Source: Mycobacterium sp. HUMS_12744610 (GTDB lineage: Bacteria > Actinomycetota > Actinomycetes > Mycobacteriales > Mycobacteriaceae). From it: DNA of 64,000 nucleotides. The stretch is from the NCBI RefSeq assembly GCF_041206865.1, contig NZ_JBGEDP010000001.1, positions 1,984,001-2,048,000 of the forward strand. Direction: 5' to 3'. Every line of letters starts with the position of its first letter. The stretch's first letter is position 1. Shown here piece by piece: positions 46,038-54,450 of this stretch. The notes under the pieces are model-generated. The model was not told the origin of the DNA, did no database searches, and worked only from the letters and a program-made list of their open reading frames with translations. The position numbers were made by a program, and so were the translations under genes.

Positions 46038-47153
46038 GTGACGCATACGATCCCAGAATCGGCCCCGGACCCGTCGGAGCGCGAGTTCGGCGAGGCCGGC
46101 ATCGCGCTGTCGTCCTACCCGTTTCCCACGGGGTGGTTCATCGTCGCCTTCGCCTCCGATCTCGCGGTCGGCCAGGTCAAGCGCGCGCACTACTTCGGCG
46201 AGGAGTTGGTGCTGTTCCGCACCGAGTCGGGCCGGGTCCATGTGCTGGACGCCTACTGCCAGCACCTCGGCGCCAACCTGGGTGTCGGCGGCACCGTGGA
46301 AGGCGAGCACGTCGTCTGCCCCTGGCACGGCTGGCAGTGGCGCGGCGACGGGTCCAACGCGCTCATTCCCTACAGCAAGATCGGCTGCAAGAACAACGTG
46401 CGCATCCGCGGCTACCCGAGCATGGAGTGGTACGGTTTCGTGCTGGCCTGGCACGAGCGGCACGGGCGGGCACCGTACTGGACCCCGCCGGTGCTGCCCG
46501 AACTGGAAACCGGCGAGTACTACCCACTGCACCCGCACACCCAGATGCTCAACCGGGTCAAGGTTCACCCGCAGATGATCATCGAAAACGCCGCCGACCC
46601 CTACCATGTGCAGTACGTGCACAAGGCGGCCAATCCGGCCACCACCGCGTCGTTCGAGGTATCCGGGTACCACCTGCACGCCACCGTCAACGCCCATTTC
46701 GGCGGCGGGCGGGCGCAGACCTGGCTGACCCCGAACGGCCCCGTCGACGCCAAGATCATCTACGACAACTACTCGCTGGGCCTGGGAGTCGTCCGGTTCC
46801 CCAGCGAGCTGGTGGCCACCGTGCAGGTCACCGGGCAGACGCCGGTCGACGAGGACTACACCGACTACTTCTACACCCAGGCCTCGGTGCGCGAGCCCGG
46901 CGACACCGGCGACGTGCCCACGGGCCGCGCGGCCCGCTTCCTGGCGCTGCAGCAAGAGGTCATCAAACAGGACTTCTTCACCTGGGAGAACATGAAATAC
47001 CTCGAGAGGCCGAACCTGGCCCCCGAGGAGGCGCACGACTACGCCGCGTTGCGCCGCTGGGCGCACCGCTTCTACCCGGGCCCGCAGCCCTCGCCCGCCG
47101 ACTTCGGTTACACCGCCGAAGGGGAACCCGACCCGGCCGCCGCGCAAGCCTGA
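46038..47153 (+). CDS. Rieske 2Fe-2S ring oxygenase, KshA-like
   Basis: A 371-residue oxygenase. The Rieske ligands are CQH and CPWH (AYCQHLGANLG, VVCPWHGWQW), and the mononuclear iron site is N-x2-D-x2-H-x4-H (NAADPYHVQYVH). It is of KshA type and related to, but clearly different from, the enzyme at 8418-9446. I start at GTG 46038 (GGAG five bases upstream); GTG 46032 adds two residues. Its TGA overlaps the next ATG (TGATG), coupling it to an acyl-CoA synthetase. No reductase gene is adjacent. Likely step: ring hydroxylation of a CoA-linked or free polycyclic substrate. Confidence 0.88.
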   Translation: MTHTIPESAPDPSEREFGEAGIALSSYPFPTGWFIVAFASDLAVGQVKRAHYFGEELVLFRTESGRVHVLDAYCQHLGANLGVGGTVEGEHVVCPWHGWQWRGDGSNALIPYSKIGCKNNVRIRGYPSMEWYGFVLAWHERHGRAPYWTPPVLPELETGEYYPLHPHTQMLNRVKVHPQMIIENAADPYHVQYVHKAANPATTASFEVSGYHLHATVNAHFGGGRAQTWLTPNGPVDAKIIYDNYSLGLGVVRFPSELVATVQVTGQTPVDEDYTDYFYTQASVREPGDTGDVPTGRAARFLALQQEVIKQDFFTWENMKYLERPNLAPEEAHDYAALRRWAHRFYPGPQPSPADFGYTAEGEPDPAAAQA

Positions 47154-48718
47154 TGCCCGGACCCTCCGATTTCGGGGTCGAGCGTTTCACCGTGCCCGCC
47201 GTGCTGGACCGGCGCGCCGAGCAGTACCCCGACCGGGTGATGATGACCATTGCCGGTACCGACGTGACGTTCGCGCAGATGCGGCGGCGGTCCTGCGCCG
47301 CGGCGAACATGCTGGCCGATCACGGTGTCGGGCGCGGTGACTGCGTGGCGCTGTTCACCGCCACCTGCCCGGAATGGGTGTACTTCTGGCTCGGCGCGGC
47401 GCGCATCGGTGCGGTCAGCGCCGCGGTGAACGCCGCCAACAAGGGCGAGTTCCTGCTGCACACATTGCGGTTGTCGGGCGCCCTGGTGATCCTCACCGAC
47501 GCCGAGCGGCGCGCCCGCGTCGACGAGGTCGCCGGTGCGTTGGGAACGGGAATTGATGTTGTGGTGCAGGGTGATTCGCTGACCGCCGAGCTGGATCGGA
47601 GTACCGGGAGCCCGCCGGCGGACGACGCGGCGGGGATCGGGGACATAGGGTGTCTGTTCTACACCTCGGGCACCACCGGTCCGTCGAAAGCGGTTGCCAC
47701 GACCTGGCATTACCTGTTTTCCGTGGCCGCGACCGTGGCGTCGGCCTGGGAACTGGCGCCCGGCGAGGTGGTGTGGACGGCGATGCCGCTGTTCCACCTG
47801 AGCGCGGCGCCCAGCGTGCTGGCCCCCATGCTGGTGGGCGCAACGACGGTGCTGGCGGCCGCTTTTCACCCGGCCCGGGTATGGGACGAGGTGCGCGCCC
47901 ACGGCACCGTGGGCTTCGCCGGTGCCGGCGCGATGGTCTCCATGCTGCAGAACCTGCCCCCGGATCCGCGTGACGCGCAACTGCCGCTGCGGTTCATCTC
48001 GGCCGCGCCGATCGAGGCCCAGGTCTATCGGGCCATCGAAAAGCGATACGGCTGCCGCATCGTCACGATGTACGGGATGACCGAGGCGTTCCCCATCGCG
48101 GTCAAGGCGCTGACCGAAGCCGGGGTGCCGGGCACGTCGGGCCGGCCCAACCCCGACTTCGAGGTCCGCATCGTCGACGCCTCCGGAAATCCGCTGCCCG
48201 CCGGGAGTGTCGGCGAGATCGTCTGCAGGCCCAGGCGTCCCCACGTGATGAGCGAGGGCTACGTGGGCGAGGATGCGCGGCTGGCGCCCCACCCGGAATG
48301 GTTCCGCACCGGCGACCTCGGCAGGCTCGGCCCCGACGCGGCCCTGACTTATGTGGACCGCGTGAAGGATTCGCTGCGCAGACGCGGCGAGAACGTGTCC
48401 TCCGTCGAGGTGGAGGGCGTCGTCACGCGCCATCCCGCGGTGGCCGAAGCCGCGGCGGTCGGGGTGCCCAGTGAACTCGGCGAGGACGACGTCCTGGTGG
48501 TCGTGACGTTGCGCCCCGGCGCCACACTGGATTGCGCCGACCTGCTCGACTTCTGCGCGGCCCGCATGCCCTACTTCTGCGTGCCCCGATACGTCGACAC
48601 GGTGGCCGAACTGCCGAAGAACGGCATCGGCCGCATCCGCAAAGACGTGTTGCGCGCGCGGGGACTGACCGCGCAGGCATGGGATCGCGAGGTGCACGGT
48701 TATACCGTCCGGCGTTGA
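47153..48718 (+). CDS. Acyl-CoA synthetase (AMP-forming)
   Basis: A 521-residue adenylate-forming ligase with P-loop FYTSGTTGPSKAVA, TMYGMTEAFP, WFRTGDLGRL, the hinge VDRVKDSLRRRGENVSS and a terminal LPKNGIGRIRKDVLR carrying the catalytic Lys. It resembles the crotonobetaine/carnitine-CoA ligase (CaiC-like) branch in its RRRGENVSS hinge, which would suit polar or small ring acids. Coupled to the Rieske gene by TGATG. It is the second ligase of this cluster, so two acids, or two entry points, are likely. Confidence 0.9.
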   Translation: MPGPSDFGVERFTVPAVLDRRAEQYPDRVMMTIAGTDVTFAQMRRRSCAAANMLADHGVGRGDCVALFTATCPEWVYFWLGAARIGAVSAAVNAANKGEFLLHTLRLSGALVILTDAERRARVDEVAGALGTGIDVVVQGDSLTAELDRSTGSPPADDAAGIGDIGCLFYTSGTTGPSKAVATTWHYLFSVAATVASAWELAPGEVVWTAMPLFHLSAAPSVLAPMLVGATTVLAAAFHPARVWDEVRAHGTVGFAGAGAMVSMLQNLPPDPRDAQLPLRFISAAPIEAQVYRAIEKRYGCRIVTMYGMTEAFPIAVKALTEAGVPGTSGRPNPDFEVRIVDASGNPLPAGSVGEIVCRPRRPHVMSEGYVGEDARLAPHPEWFRTGDLGRLGPDAALTYVDRVKDSLRRRGENVSSVEVEGVVTRHPAVAEAAAVGVPSELGEDDVLVVVTLRPGATLDCADLLDFCAARMPYFCVPRYVDTVAELPKNGIGRIRKDVLRARGLTAQAWDREVHGYTVRR

Positions 48719-48781
48719 GTTGCGTTACCGTTGCCTCAGCAGCGGATCGGCCGTAGTTCCCAAGGAGGCTGGAGAGCGAAC

Positions 48782-49207
48782 ATGACCATGAGCTACCAGC
48801 AACAACAGCTGCTGCAGGCCGCCACGGGCCGAGCCGCCATCCTGAACCTGAACGCGCGGCACAATCGCGCGTTCTCGGCCGGCGATCGCGACCGGTGGAT
48901 CGCGACGTTCCGCCACTCGGGCGCCAGTTACGCCCGCGACGGCGAGGTGTTCACCGACCTGCGGCCGGCCTTCCACGGCGGCGACGGACAACGCCTGGTG
49001 ACGCTGGACCACGAGATCCACGTCGACGGGGTCAACGCCACCCAGCATTGCGTCGCAGTGCTTTTCGCCAACATGTACGGCGACACCACACTGCGGGCAA
49101 CCGGAAGCTACCGGGACGCGCTGGTCTACGAGCGGGGCGCGTGGTACTTCGCCTCCCGCGAACTCACCTGGGACGTGGTGCCGAGCCGCCACCCGCTCGT
49201 CATGTGA
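48782..49207 (+). CDS. SnoaL-like (NTF2-fold) protein
   Basis: A 141-residue NTF2-fold protein: an N-terminal helix (AILNLNARHNRAFSAGDRDR), then TFRHSGASYARDGEVF and the terminal ALVYERGAWYFASRELTWD strands. Function within the fold (isomerase, hydratase, hydrolase or dioxygenase beta-like subunit) cannot be assigned. ATG 48782 has GGAGAG five bases upstream; an in-frame upstream start is less likely. It overlaps the following MaoC-like gene by GTGA. Confidence 0.78.
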   Translation: MTMSYQQQQLLQAATGRAAILNLNARHNRAFSAGDRDRWIATFRHSGASYARDGEVFTDLRPAFHGGDGQRLVTLDHEIHVDGVNATQHCVAVLFANMYGDTTLRATGSYRDALVYERGAWYFASRELTWDVVPSRHPLVM

Positions 49208-49731
49208 GCGATTACCGACTCGCCTACGGCACCTACGAGGACGCGCTGCGGATGGTCGGCGCGACGAGCGGACCGCGGACCGCGGCGACCCCGGTCAGCG
49301 GGGCGCGCATCCAGATGTTCGCCGCCATGGTGCACGACGGCAACCGATCGTATTGGGATGCCGGGTTCGCCCGGCGCCGGTGGGGCGGTGCGCCGGCCCC
49401 GCCGGCGCTGTTGATGGGCTGGCTGATACCGCCGCCGTGGCAGCCCGCCGGCCAGGGAAGCGCCCGGCCGGCATCACTGGCGCTGCGAGTCCCGTTGCCG
49501 GGCAGCACCTTCATCAACGCGGCCAACGACTGCGAGTTCCTGCGGCCCATCCTCGAGGGCGACGTGCTCACCGTCGTCGAGGAACTGGTGTCGGTTTCGC
49601 CGGAGAAGCGGACGCGGCTCGGTACCGGTCATTTCGTCGAGACGCTGGAAACCTATCGCCGCCAGGACGGGACGGTGGTGGCCACCTGCCGGAACACCCT
49701 GTTCAGGTTCACCCCCGGGGACGCCGCGTGA
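49204..49731 (+). CDS. MaoC-like/FAS1-type dehydratase domain protein (first of a pair)
   Basis: A 175-residue hotdog protein of the MaoC N-terminal type: a long first helix region, LALRVPLPGSTFINAANDCEF, then EFLRPILEGDVLTVVEELVSV and a terminal TCRNTLFRFTPG, as in split enoyl-CoA hydratases (ChsH1/ChsH2-like and HadA/B-like pairs). The catalytic DxxxxH segment of hydratase-2 is not clear in this half. It is translated from GTG 49204 overlapping the SnoaL stop and is coupled by GTGA to the second MaoC-like gene, so a heterodimeric hydratase is likely. Confidence 0.8.
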   Translation: MSDYRLAYGTYEDALRMVGATSGPRTAATPVSGARIQMFAAMVHDGNRSYWDAGFARRRWGGAPAPPALLMGWLIPPPWQPAGQGSARPASLALRVPLPGSTFINAANDCEFLRPILEGDVLTVVEELVSVSPEKRTRLGTGHFVETLETYRRQDGTVVATCRNTLFRFTPGDAA

Positions 49732-50174
49732 GCGGGTCGGGCCTGGACTGGGACGACGTCGTCGTTCCGGTCGATCTGCCGGAGGTCGTCGACCCCATCA
49801 GCTATCAGCGGGTGGTCGAGAATGCCGGGGCGACATGGGACTACTTCCCCGGCCACTTCGACCCCGACTACGCCCGTAGTCAGGGAAACCCGACGATCTA
49901 CGTCAACACGATGCACCTTGCCGGGTTCGCCGACCGCGTCGCGACCGACTGGGCCGGCCCGGGCAGTCGGGTGGTACGCCGCGCGATGCGGTTGGCCGGC
50001 CCGATCTTCGCCGGCGACACGATGGTCGGCAGGGGCCGGGCGGTGGCCAAGCGGCGCGACACCTCGGTGGACCCGCCGCGCCGTCTGGTCGACGTGCGGA
50101 TCGAGGTGACCAATCAGCACGGCGCGCTGTGCTGCCCGGTCGAGCTCACCCTGGAGATGCCCGAAACACGTTGA
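49728..50174 (+). CDS. MaoC-like dehydratase domain protein (second of a pair)
   Basis: A 148-residue hotdog protein that follows the first MaoC-like gene with a GTGA overlap. Segments PISYQRVVENAGATWDYFPG and NTMHLAGFADRVATDW correspond to the MaoC active-site helix region, although the classical D-x4-H pair reads differently (DPDYARSQGNP follows the helix). The C-terminal half VDVRIEVTNQHGALCCPVEL is the usual last strand pair. Together with 49204-49731 it probably hydrates the enoyl-CoA made by the dehydrogenase pairs. It is convergent with the aldehyde dehydrogenase gene, three bases away. Confidence 0.8.
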   Translation: MSGSGLDWDDVVVPVDLPEVVDPISYQRVVENAGATWDYFPGHFDPDYARSQGNPTIYVNTMHLAGFADRVATDWAGPGSRVVRRAMRLAGPIFAGDTMVGRGRAVAKRRDTSVDPPRRLVDVRIEVTNQHGALCCPVELTLEMPETR

Positions 50175-50177
50175 CAA

Positions 50178-51650
50178 TCAACGAGGCAACGGTGGCATCT
50201 TCCCCCGGGACACCACGGACTGCAACTCCACGTATTCGTCGAGGCCCTCCGGGCCGAACTCGCGCCCGATGCCGGACTGCTTGAAGCCCCCGAACGGGGT
50301 GCCGGTGTCGAGCATGTACATGTTGACGCCGTAGGTGCCGGTGCGCACCCGGGCGGCGACTTCGAGACCGTGCGCGGTGTCGGCGGTCCACACCGAGCCG
50401 GCCAGCCCGTAATCGCTGTCGTTGGCGATCCGGATCGCGTCGGCCTCGTCGCGGTAGCGCAGCACGGTCAACACCGGGCCGAAGATCTCCTCCCGGGCGA
50501 TGCGCATGTCGTTGGTGGCGTCGGTGAACAGCGTCGGCCGCACATACCAGCCCCGCCCGGCCGGCGCGTCGTCGCCGCCGACGACGATGCGCGCGCCCTC
50601 GTGTAGGCCGCACCGGATGTAGTCCCGCACCCGGTGCTGTTGTCGTTGCGCGACAAGGGGACCGATGTCGGTGGCCTCGTCGGCGGGGTCGCCGACGCGC
50701 AGCCCCGCCATCATGTCGGCCAGCGCGTCGACGACCTCGTCGTGCCGTCGTTCGCTGACCAGGATGCGGGTCTGCGCGACGCAGGCTTGCCCGTTGTTCA
50801 TCAGGCCGGCGGTCTTCAGCCCTGCCACGGTCTTGCCGACGTCGGCGTCGTCGAGGACGATCGCCGCCGACTTGCCGCCCAGCTCCAGGCTCACCCGCTT
50901 GAGCTGCTCGCCGCACACCGCCGCGATCCGGCGCCCGGTGGCGCTGGATCCGGTGAACGCCACCTTGTCCACCCCGCGATGGCGCACCAGCGCCTCCCCG
51001 GCGTCCGGTCCGCCGGGCAGTATCGAGACGACCCCGTCGGGCAGGCCGATCCGCTCGATCATCTCGGCCAGCCACAAGGCGTCCAGGGGTGTTTCGGGTG
51101 CCGGCTTGACGACCACCGAGCAGCCGGCGATCAGGGCGGGAATCAGCTTGGGCATGATCAGGAACTGCGGCACGTTCCACGGCACGATGGCGCCGACCAC
51201 CCCGACCGGAGCCCTGTTCAGATGCACCTCGCCCAGCACGCCCTGGCGGCGTTCCGCCCAGGGATAGTCGCGGGCGACAGCCAGCGCGCGGTGCATCATC
51301 GCCGCCGCGCCCGCCGCCTGGCCCAGCCTGCTGAAGCTGCGCGGCGACCCCATCTCCTCGGTGATGAGGTCGGCCATCTCGTCGAGATGTTGGGAGTAGA
51401 TCGCGGCGAGCTGCTCGATCGCGGCCATCCGCTCGGCGGGGGCCAGGCGCGGCCACGGGCCGTGGTCGAAAGCGTGCCGCGCCGCGGTGACGGCCGCGTC
51501 GATGTCGTCGGGTCCTGCCGCCTGGACGTGGCCGATCGACTCTTCGGAATGCGGCGAAATGACGTCCAGTCGGCGGGGGTTGGCGGGCTTGCGCCATTGG
51601 CCCCCGAGGAAGACCGCGTCGTAGGAACGGTGGCCGGAGCTTTTCGTCAT
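50178..51650 (-). CDS. Aldehyde dehydrogenase
   Basis: A ~490-residue NAD(P)-dependent aldehyde dehydrogenase with all landmarks: PWNVPQF, the cofactor GSSATGR loop, the general base Glu256 in LELGGKS and the nucleophile Cys290 in NNGQACVAQTR; then EEIFGPVLTV and the terminal PFGGFKQSGIGRE. I use ATG 51650 (MTKSSGH); ATG 51665 adds five residues and neither has a clear ribosome site. It would oxidise the aldehyde made by P450 or alcohol oxidation to an acid ready for the ligases. It is divergent from the lipocalin-like gene. Confidence 0.9.
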   Translation of the reverse strand: MTKSSGHRSYDAVFLGGQWRKPANPRRLDVISPHSEESIGHVQAAGPDDIDAAVTAARHAFDHGPWPRLAPAERMAAIEQLAAIYSQHLDEMADLITEEMGSPRSFSRLGQAAGAAAMMHRALAVARDYPWAERRQGVLGEVHLNRAPVGVVGAIVPWNVPQFLIMPKLIPALIAGCSVVVKPAPETPLDALWLAEMIERIGLPDGVVSILPGGPDAGEALVRHRGVDKVAFTGSSATGRRIAAVCGEQLKRVSLELGGKSAAIVLDDADVGKTVAGLKTAGLMNNGQACVAQTRILVSERRHDEVVDALADMMAGLRVGDPADEATDIGPLVAQRQQHRVRDYIRCGLHEGARIVVGGDDAPAGRGWYVRPTLFTDATNDMRIAREEIFGPVLTVLRYRDEADAIRIANDSDYGLAGSVWTADTAHGLEVAARVRTGTYGVNMYMLDTGTPFGGFKQSGIGREFGPEGLDEYVELQSVVSRGKMPPLPR

Positions 51651-51703
51651 CGTTGACGCTAACATGGCCGGATACGACGTGAACCAGGTCACCGAGGCGT
51701 GAA

Positions 51704-53061
51704 ATGAACGACGACTGGCGCACTTACCCGTTCCAGTTGGTGCCCGGTGACGCCCAATTGGAGTTTCCTGCCGCCGAAGGCGAACATCCCGATCAGGAGT
51801 CGGACACCTGGTTCATCGGTGGCCAACTCGACTCGGCCGGCAGCGACCGGTCGTTCGCGTTCCTGACCATCTTCAACAAGAACCGCCCCGGCGCAACGGT
51901 GGTCGCGGATTTCTACACGATGGCGCTCTTCGATCTGGACAGCGGCGACTACGGCACCTACACCGACTACGACATGCCGCCGGCCAGCCTCCAACCGGGC
52001 GCCCGGCCCAAGCTGGCCATGGCGCCGGGGTATCTCGACGTCAGCTACCGCAGTGGCGCCGGCACCGCGTCGTGGGCCACGTGCCGCAACGGCGACGGCG
52101 GGCTGTTGCCCTACACCTACCGCGTCAGCCTGGTGGGCGAGGACCAGTCCGGCCAGCCCATGCGGCTGGACCTGGCCGTGACACCGACGCGTGCGCCGAC
52201 ACCGGTGGGGGCCTCGACCTACAACGGAAAGATCTGCTGCTTCGGCCAGAACGACACGTACTCCTATTTCCAGAGCGGGATGAAGATGACCGGAACCCTG
52301 CGCTGGGGCGATGTGGTCGAGCAGGTATCCGGCAGCGGCGGGCACGTCGACCGGCAGTGGTTCCCGAAGTATGCCGGCGGCGGCGGAACCGGCGGCGACC
52401 CGCGGGCCGCGTCCCACGAGTGGCGCACCATCAACCTCGACAACGGCGTCGACCTGAGCATCTGGCACCAGTTCGACCGCACGAACCGCAATGCGCTGCA
52501 GCCGTTCTCCGGGGTGACGACGAGCTGCCCCGACCCCGGCGTGGAGCCCGCGCTGCCGCCGCAGTGCGCCGAGGACGTCGAGGTCACGGTGAGCAGCTAT
52601 GTCCGGTGGCCGGAGGCGGTGCGCCCGCTCGTGCGCCCGCTCGCCGCGGGCCGCTATTTGCCCGATCGGCACCGGATCACCAGCGCGGCAATGCAACTCG
52701 ATCTCGTCGGGGAACCGTTGGTGGCCGCACCGGCGCACGGCCTGCCGATCGAGTACATGGAGGGTCCGTACCGCTACCGGGGAAGCTGTGGGGCGAGCCG
52801 GTCACCGGCTTCGCGTTCTACGAGCGGTCGCTGGCGCTGTACCGGGACTGGGAACTCGTCGACGTGCTTGCCGCCGTCGTCGGCGGCGCCGAATCGATTG
52901 ACCCGCAACTACAGAGCCTCGCAGACCAGCTCGCGGCGTTGGTGGCAGACGGCCGCCGCGGCGAGGCGATCGAGCTGTTGGCCCGGGTGCCCTCCGGTCA
53001 CGACGACACGGTGGCCACCCTTCTCGGGGACCTCGTCGCGGCGCTGTCCGACGCTTTCTAG
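51704..53061 (+). pseudogene. Lipocalin/CrtC-like (AttH-type) protein gene with a frameshift
   Basis: The frame from ATG 51704 encodes a ~360-residue AttH/CrtC-like lipocalin-type protein (DTWFIGGQLDS, FLTIFNKNRPG, MKMTGTLRWGD, GGHVDRQWFPKY, WHQFDRTNRN) without a signal peptide. Near 52778-52785 the frame changes by -1: the sequence YRYRG is continued by LWGEPVTGFAFYERSLALY and ends at TAG 53059-53061. Restoring one base would give 452 residues. Related proteins hydrate carotenoids or handle hydrophobic ligands; the role here is unknown. It is either a recent frameshift or a sequencing error, since the downstream frame still looks fully natural. Confidence 0.65.
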
Positions 53062-53208
53062 GCGGCTCGCGCGGAGACTGTTAATCCGCGGGCCGCCCGC
53101 TTCCTCGACGAGATGGCGGTCCAGACCGCGCGCCGCGGCCTGGACGTGGTCAGCGTCATCGTCCTGCCGGGCGCAAAGCGGTTGCAGACCGGGGATGCGC
53201 CAACGTAG
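53062..53208 (+). other. Short in-frame extension of unknown nature
   Basis: After the TAG of the lipocalin-like gene the same frame continues for 48 codons with natural composition (AARFLDEMAVQTARRGLDVV, VIVLPGAKRLQTGDAP) to TAG 53206-53208. It could be the tail of a longer ancestral protein cut by a nonsense codon, or a fragment of another gene. I do not recognise it, and there is no convincing start. Confidence 0.25.
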
Positions 53209-53213
53209 TGCAG

Positions 53214-53240
53214 CCAATGTGATGCAACCAATGTGATGCA
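53214..53240. repeat. Tandem 13-base repeats upstream of the DUF1906 gene
   Basis: CCAATGTGATGCA occurs at 53214-53226 and again exactly at 53228-53240 (period 14), followed by the partial copy CATGTGATC and, further on, CAATGTGTC. The group lies 57 bases upstream of ATG 53297 and may be a cluster of protein-binding sites. Confidence 0.7.
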
Positions 53241-53296
53241 CATGTGATCGTTGGGATCAATGTGTCTGGTGATAGTTGTGTCGTACCCTGAAGCCC

Positions 53297-54016
53297 ATGT
53301 CGGTCTCGCGGCGCGACGTGCTCAAGTTCGCCGCCGCGACCCCGGGACTGGTGGGTTTCGGCGTCGCGGCGGCATCGCTGCGCGCCGCGACGGCGTCGGC
53401 CGCGCTCGGCACGCTGCTGGACTACGCGGCCGGCGTCATCCCCGCAAGCGAGATCCGGGCGGCCGGGGCGGTGGGATCGATCCGGTACGTGTCGGATCGG
53501 CGGCCCGGTGGTAACTGGATGCTCGGCAAGCCGATCCAGGCCGGCGAAGCGCGCGACCTCTCCAGCAATGGGCTCAAGATCGTGTCCTGCTACCAGTACG
53601 GCAAGGGCAGCACCTCCGACTGGCTGGGTGGGGCCGCGGCCGGCGTGGAGCACGCCCGTCGCGGCATGCAGTTGCACGCCGCCGCCGGAGGTCCGCCCGG
53701 CGCTCCCATCTACGCCTCGATCGACGACAATCCGTCCTACGAGCAGTACAAGCAGCAGGTCGCTCCCTACCTGCGGTCCTGGGAGTCGGTGATCGGGCAC
53801 CAGCGCACCGGTGTGTACGCCAACTCCAAGACCATCGACTGGGCGCTGCAGGACGGTTTGGGGTCCTACTTCTGGCAGCACAACTGGGGTTCCCCCGTGG
53901 GCTACACCCATCCGGCCGCGAATCTTCATCAGTTCGAGATCGACAAGCGCAGTGTCGGCGGCGTTGGGGTGGACCTCAATCAAATCCTCAAGCCCCAATT
54001 CGGGCAGTGGACCTAG
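53297..54016 (+). CDS. Tat-exported DUF1906 protein (Rv2525c homologue)
   Basis: A 239-residue protein with a twin-arginine signal (SRRDVLKFAAATPGLVGFGV, cleaved after an ALA-type site near residue 35) followed by a DUF1906 glycoside-hydrolase-like TIM barrel: LDYAAGVIPASEIRAAG, IRYVSDRRPGG, YQYGKGS, IYASIDDNPSYEQY, WQHNWGSP and FEIDKRSVGGVGVD. By recall it is close to M. tuberculosis Rv2525c over its whole length. It lies upstream of fas as there. Rv2525c is a Tat substrate thought to act on the cell wall; the enzyme activity is not settled. Loss of Rv2525c has been linked to altered beta-lactam sensitivity. Confidence 0.92.
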   Translation: MSVSRRDVLKFAAATPGLVGFGVAAASLRAATASAALGTLLDYAAGVIPASEIRAAGAVGSIRYVSDRRPGGNWMLGKPIQAGEARDLSSNGLKIVSCYQYGKGSTSDWLGGAAAGVEHARRGMQLHAAAGGPPGAPIYASIDDNPSYEQYKQQVAPYLRSWESVIGHQRTGVYANSKTIDWALQDGLGSYFWQHNWGSPVGYTHPAANLHQFEIDKRSVGGVGVDLNQILKPQFGQWT

Positions 54017-54450
54017 GCCGTCGGCACCGGGTCCAGCAAACAATCGCCCGCTGAGGGCGGGGTGCAGCCGAGATCTGGTGACGCCTCGACGGCAAGGTTG
54101 CTCGCGCGCGAGACGCGACCGAAGGCCGAAATCCTTAATATAACGATTCCATAACAATAGCGCTTTGAACAGCGAAGTTATAGCTACTCGACCGTAACCA
54201 CCTACATGCAGCGAGTTTGTTCGCCGCGCTCGCGCGCGCGGTTTGACCCGGTGTTACCCAGGACATGGTTACCCGTGCGTAGAACTCACCAGTAACCAAT
54301 CAGCTGGGAAAAAGGGCACCGATCCTTATGACACTCTTATTACAGCCCAAGCAGTCCGCCGCGCCGATCGACCGAGGGGGCGGGCCCGTCGACGACGACC
54401 AGGGTGCCGGCCCGAACCGACAAAAGACGCATGTAGGGGAGACGTAGAAC
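54017..54450. other. 434-base fas upstream region
   Basis: This gene-free region is the fas promoter. It has AT-rich stretches (54130-54185) with CCTTAATATAAC and GTTATAGC, a possible -35 TTGACC at 54243-54248, and four GTAACC/GTTACC hexamers between 54194 and 54297. A run of alternating CG lies at 54226-54240. The FasR activator (Rv3208 family) is known to bind upstream of fas. I see no small gene in it. Confidence 0.6.
54194..54297. promoter_or_regulatory. Cluster of GTAACC/GTTACC boxes, candidate FasR region
   Basis: GTAACC at 54194-54199 and 54292-54297; GTTACC at 54253-54258 and 54268-54273. The inner pair is a direct repeat with a 15-base period. Spacing and number suggest a multi-site operator for the fas regulator. 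I do not remember the exact FasR consensus, so the assignment is inference. Confidence 0.4.

Noticed and set aside
53062..53236. Continuation of the first lipocalin frame to 53236
   Set aside because: After the frameshift near 52780 this frame is rich in Arg and Ser and loses all family resemblance, so it is not a real C-terminus.
54222..54241. Alternating CG run in the fas leader as a terminator or Z-DNA signal
   Set aside because: It is short, has no stable loop or U-run, and such runs are common by chance in this base composition.
54337..54345. TTATTACAG upstream of fas, identical to part of the block 1 palindrome
   Set aside because: Only a 9-base half-site is present, with no symmetrical partner, so I do not count fas as part of that regulon.
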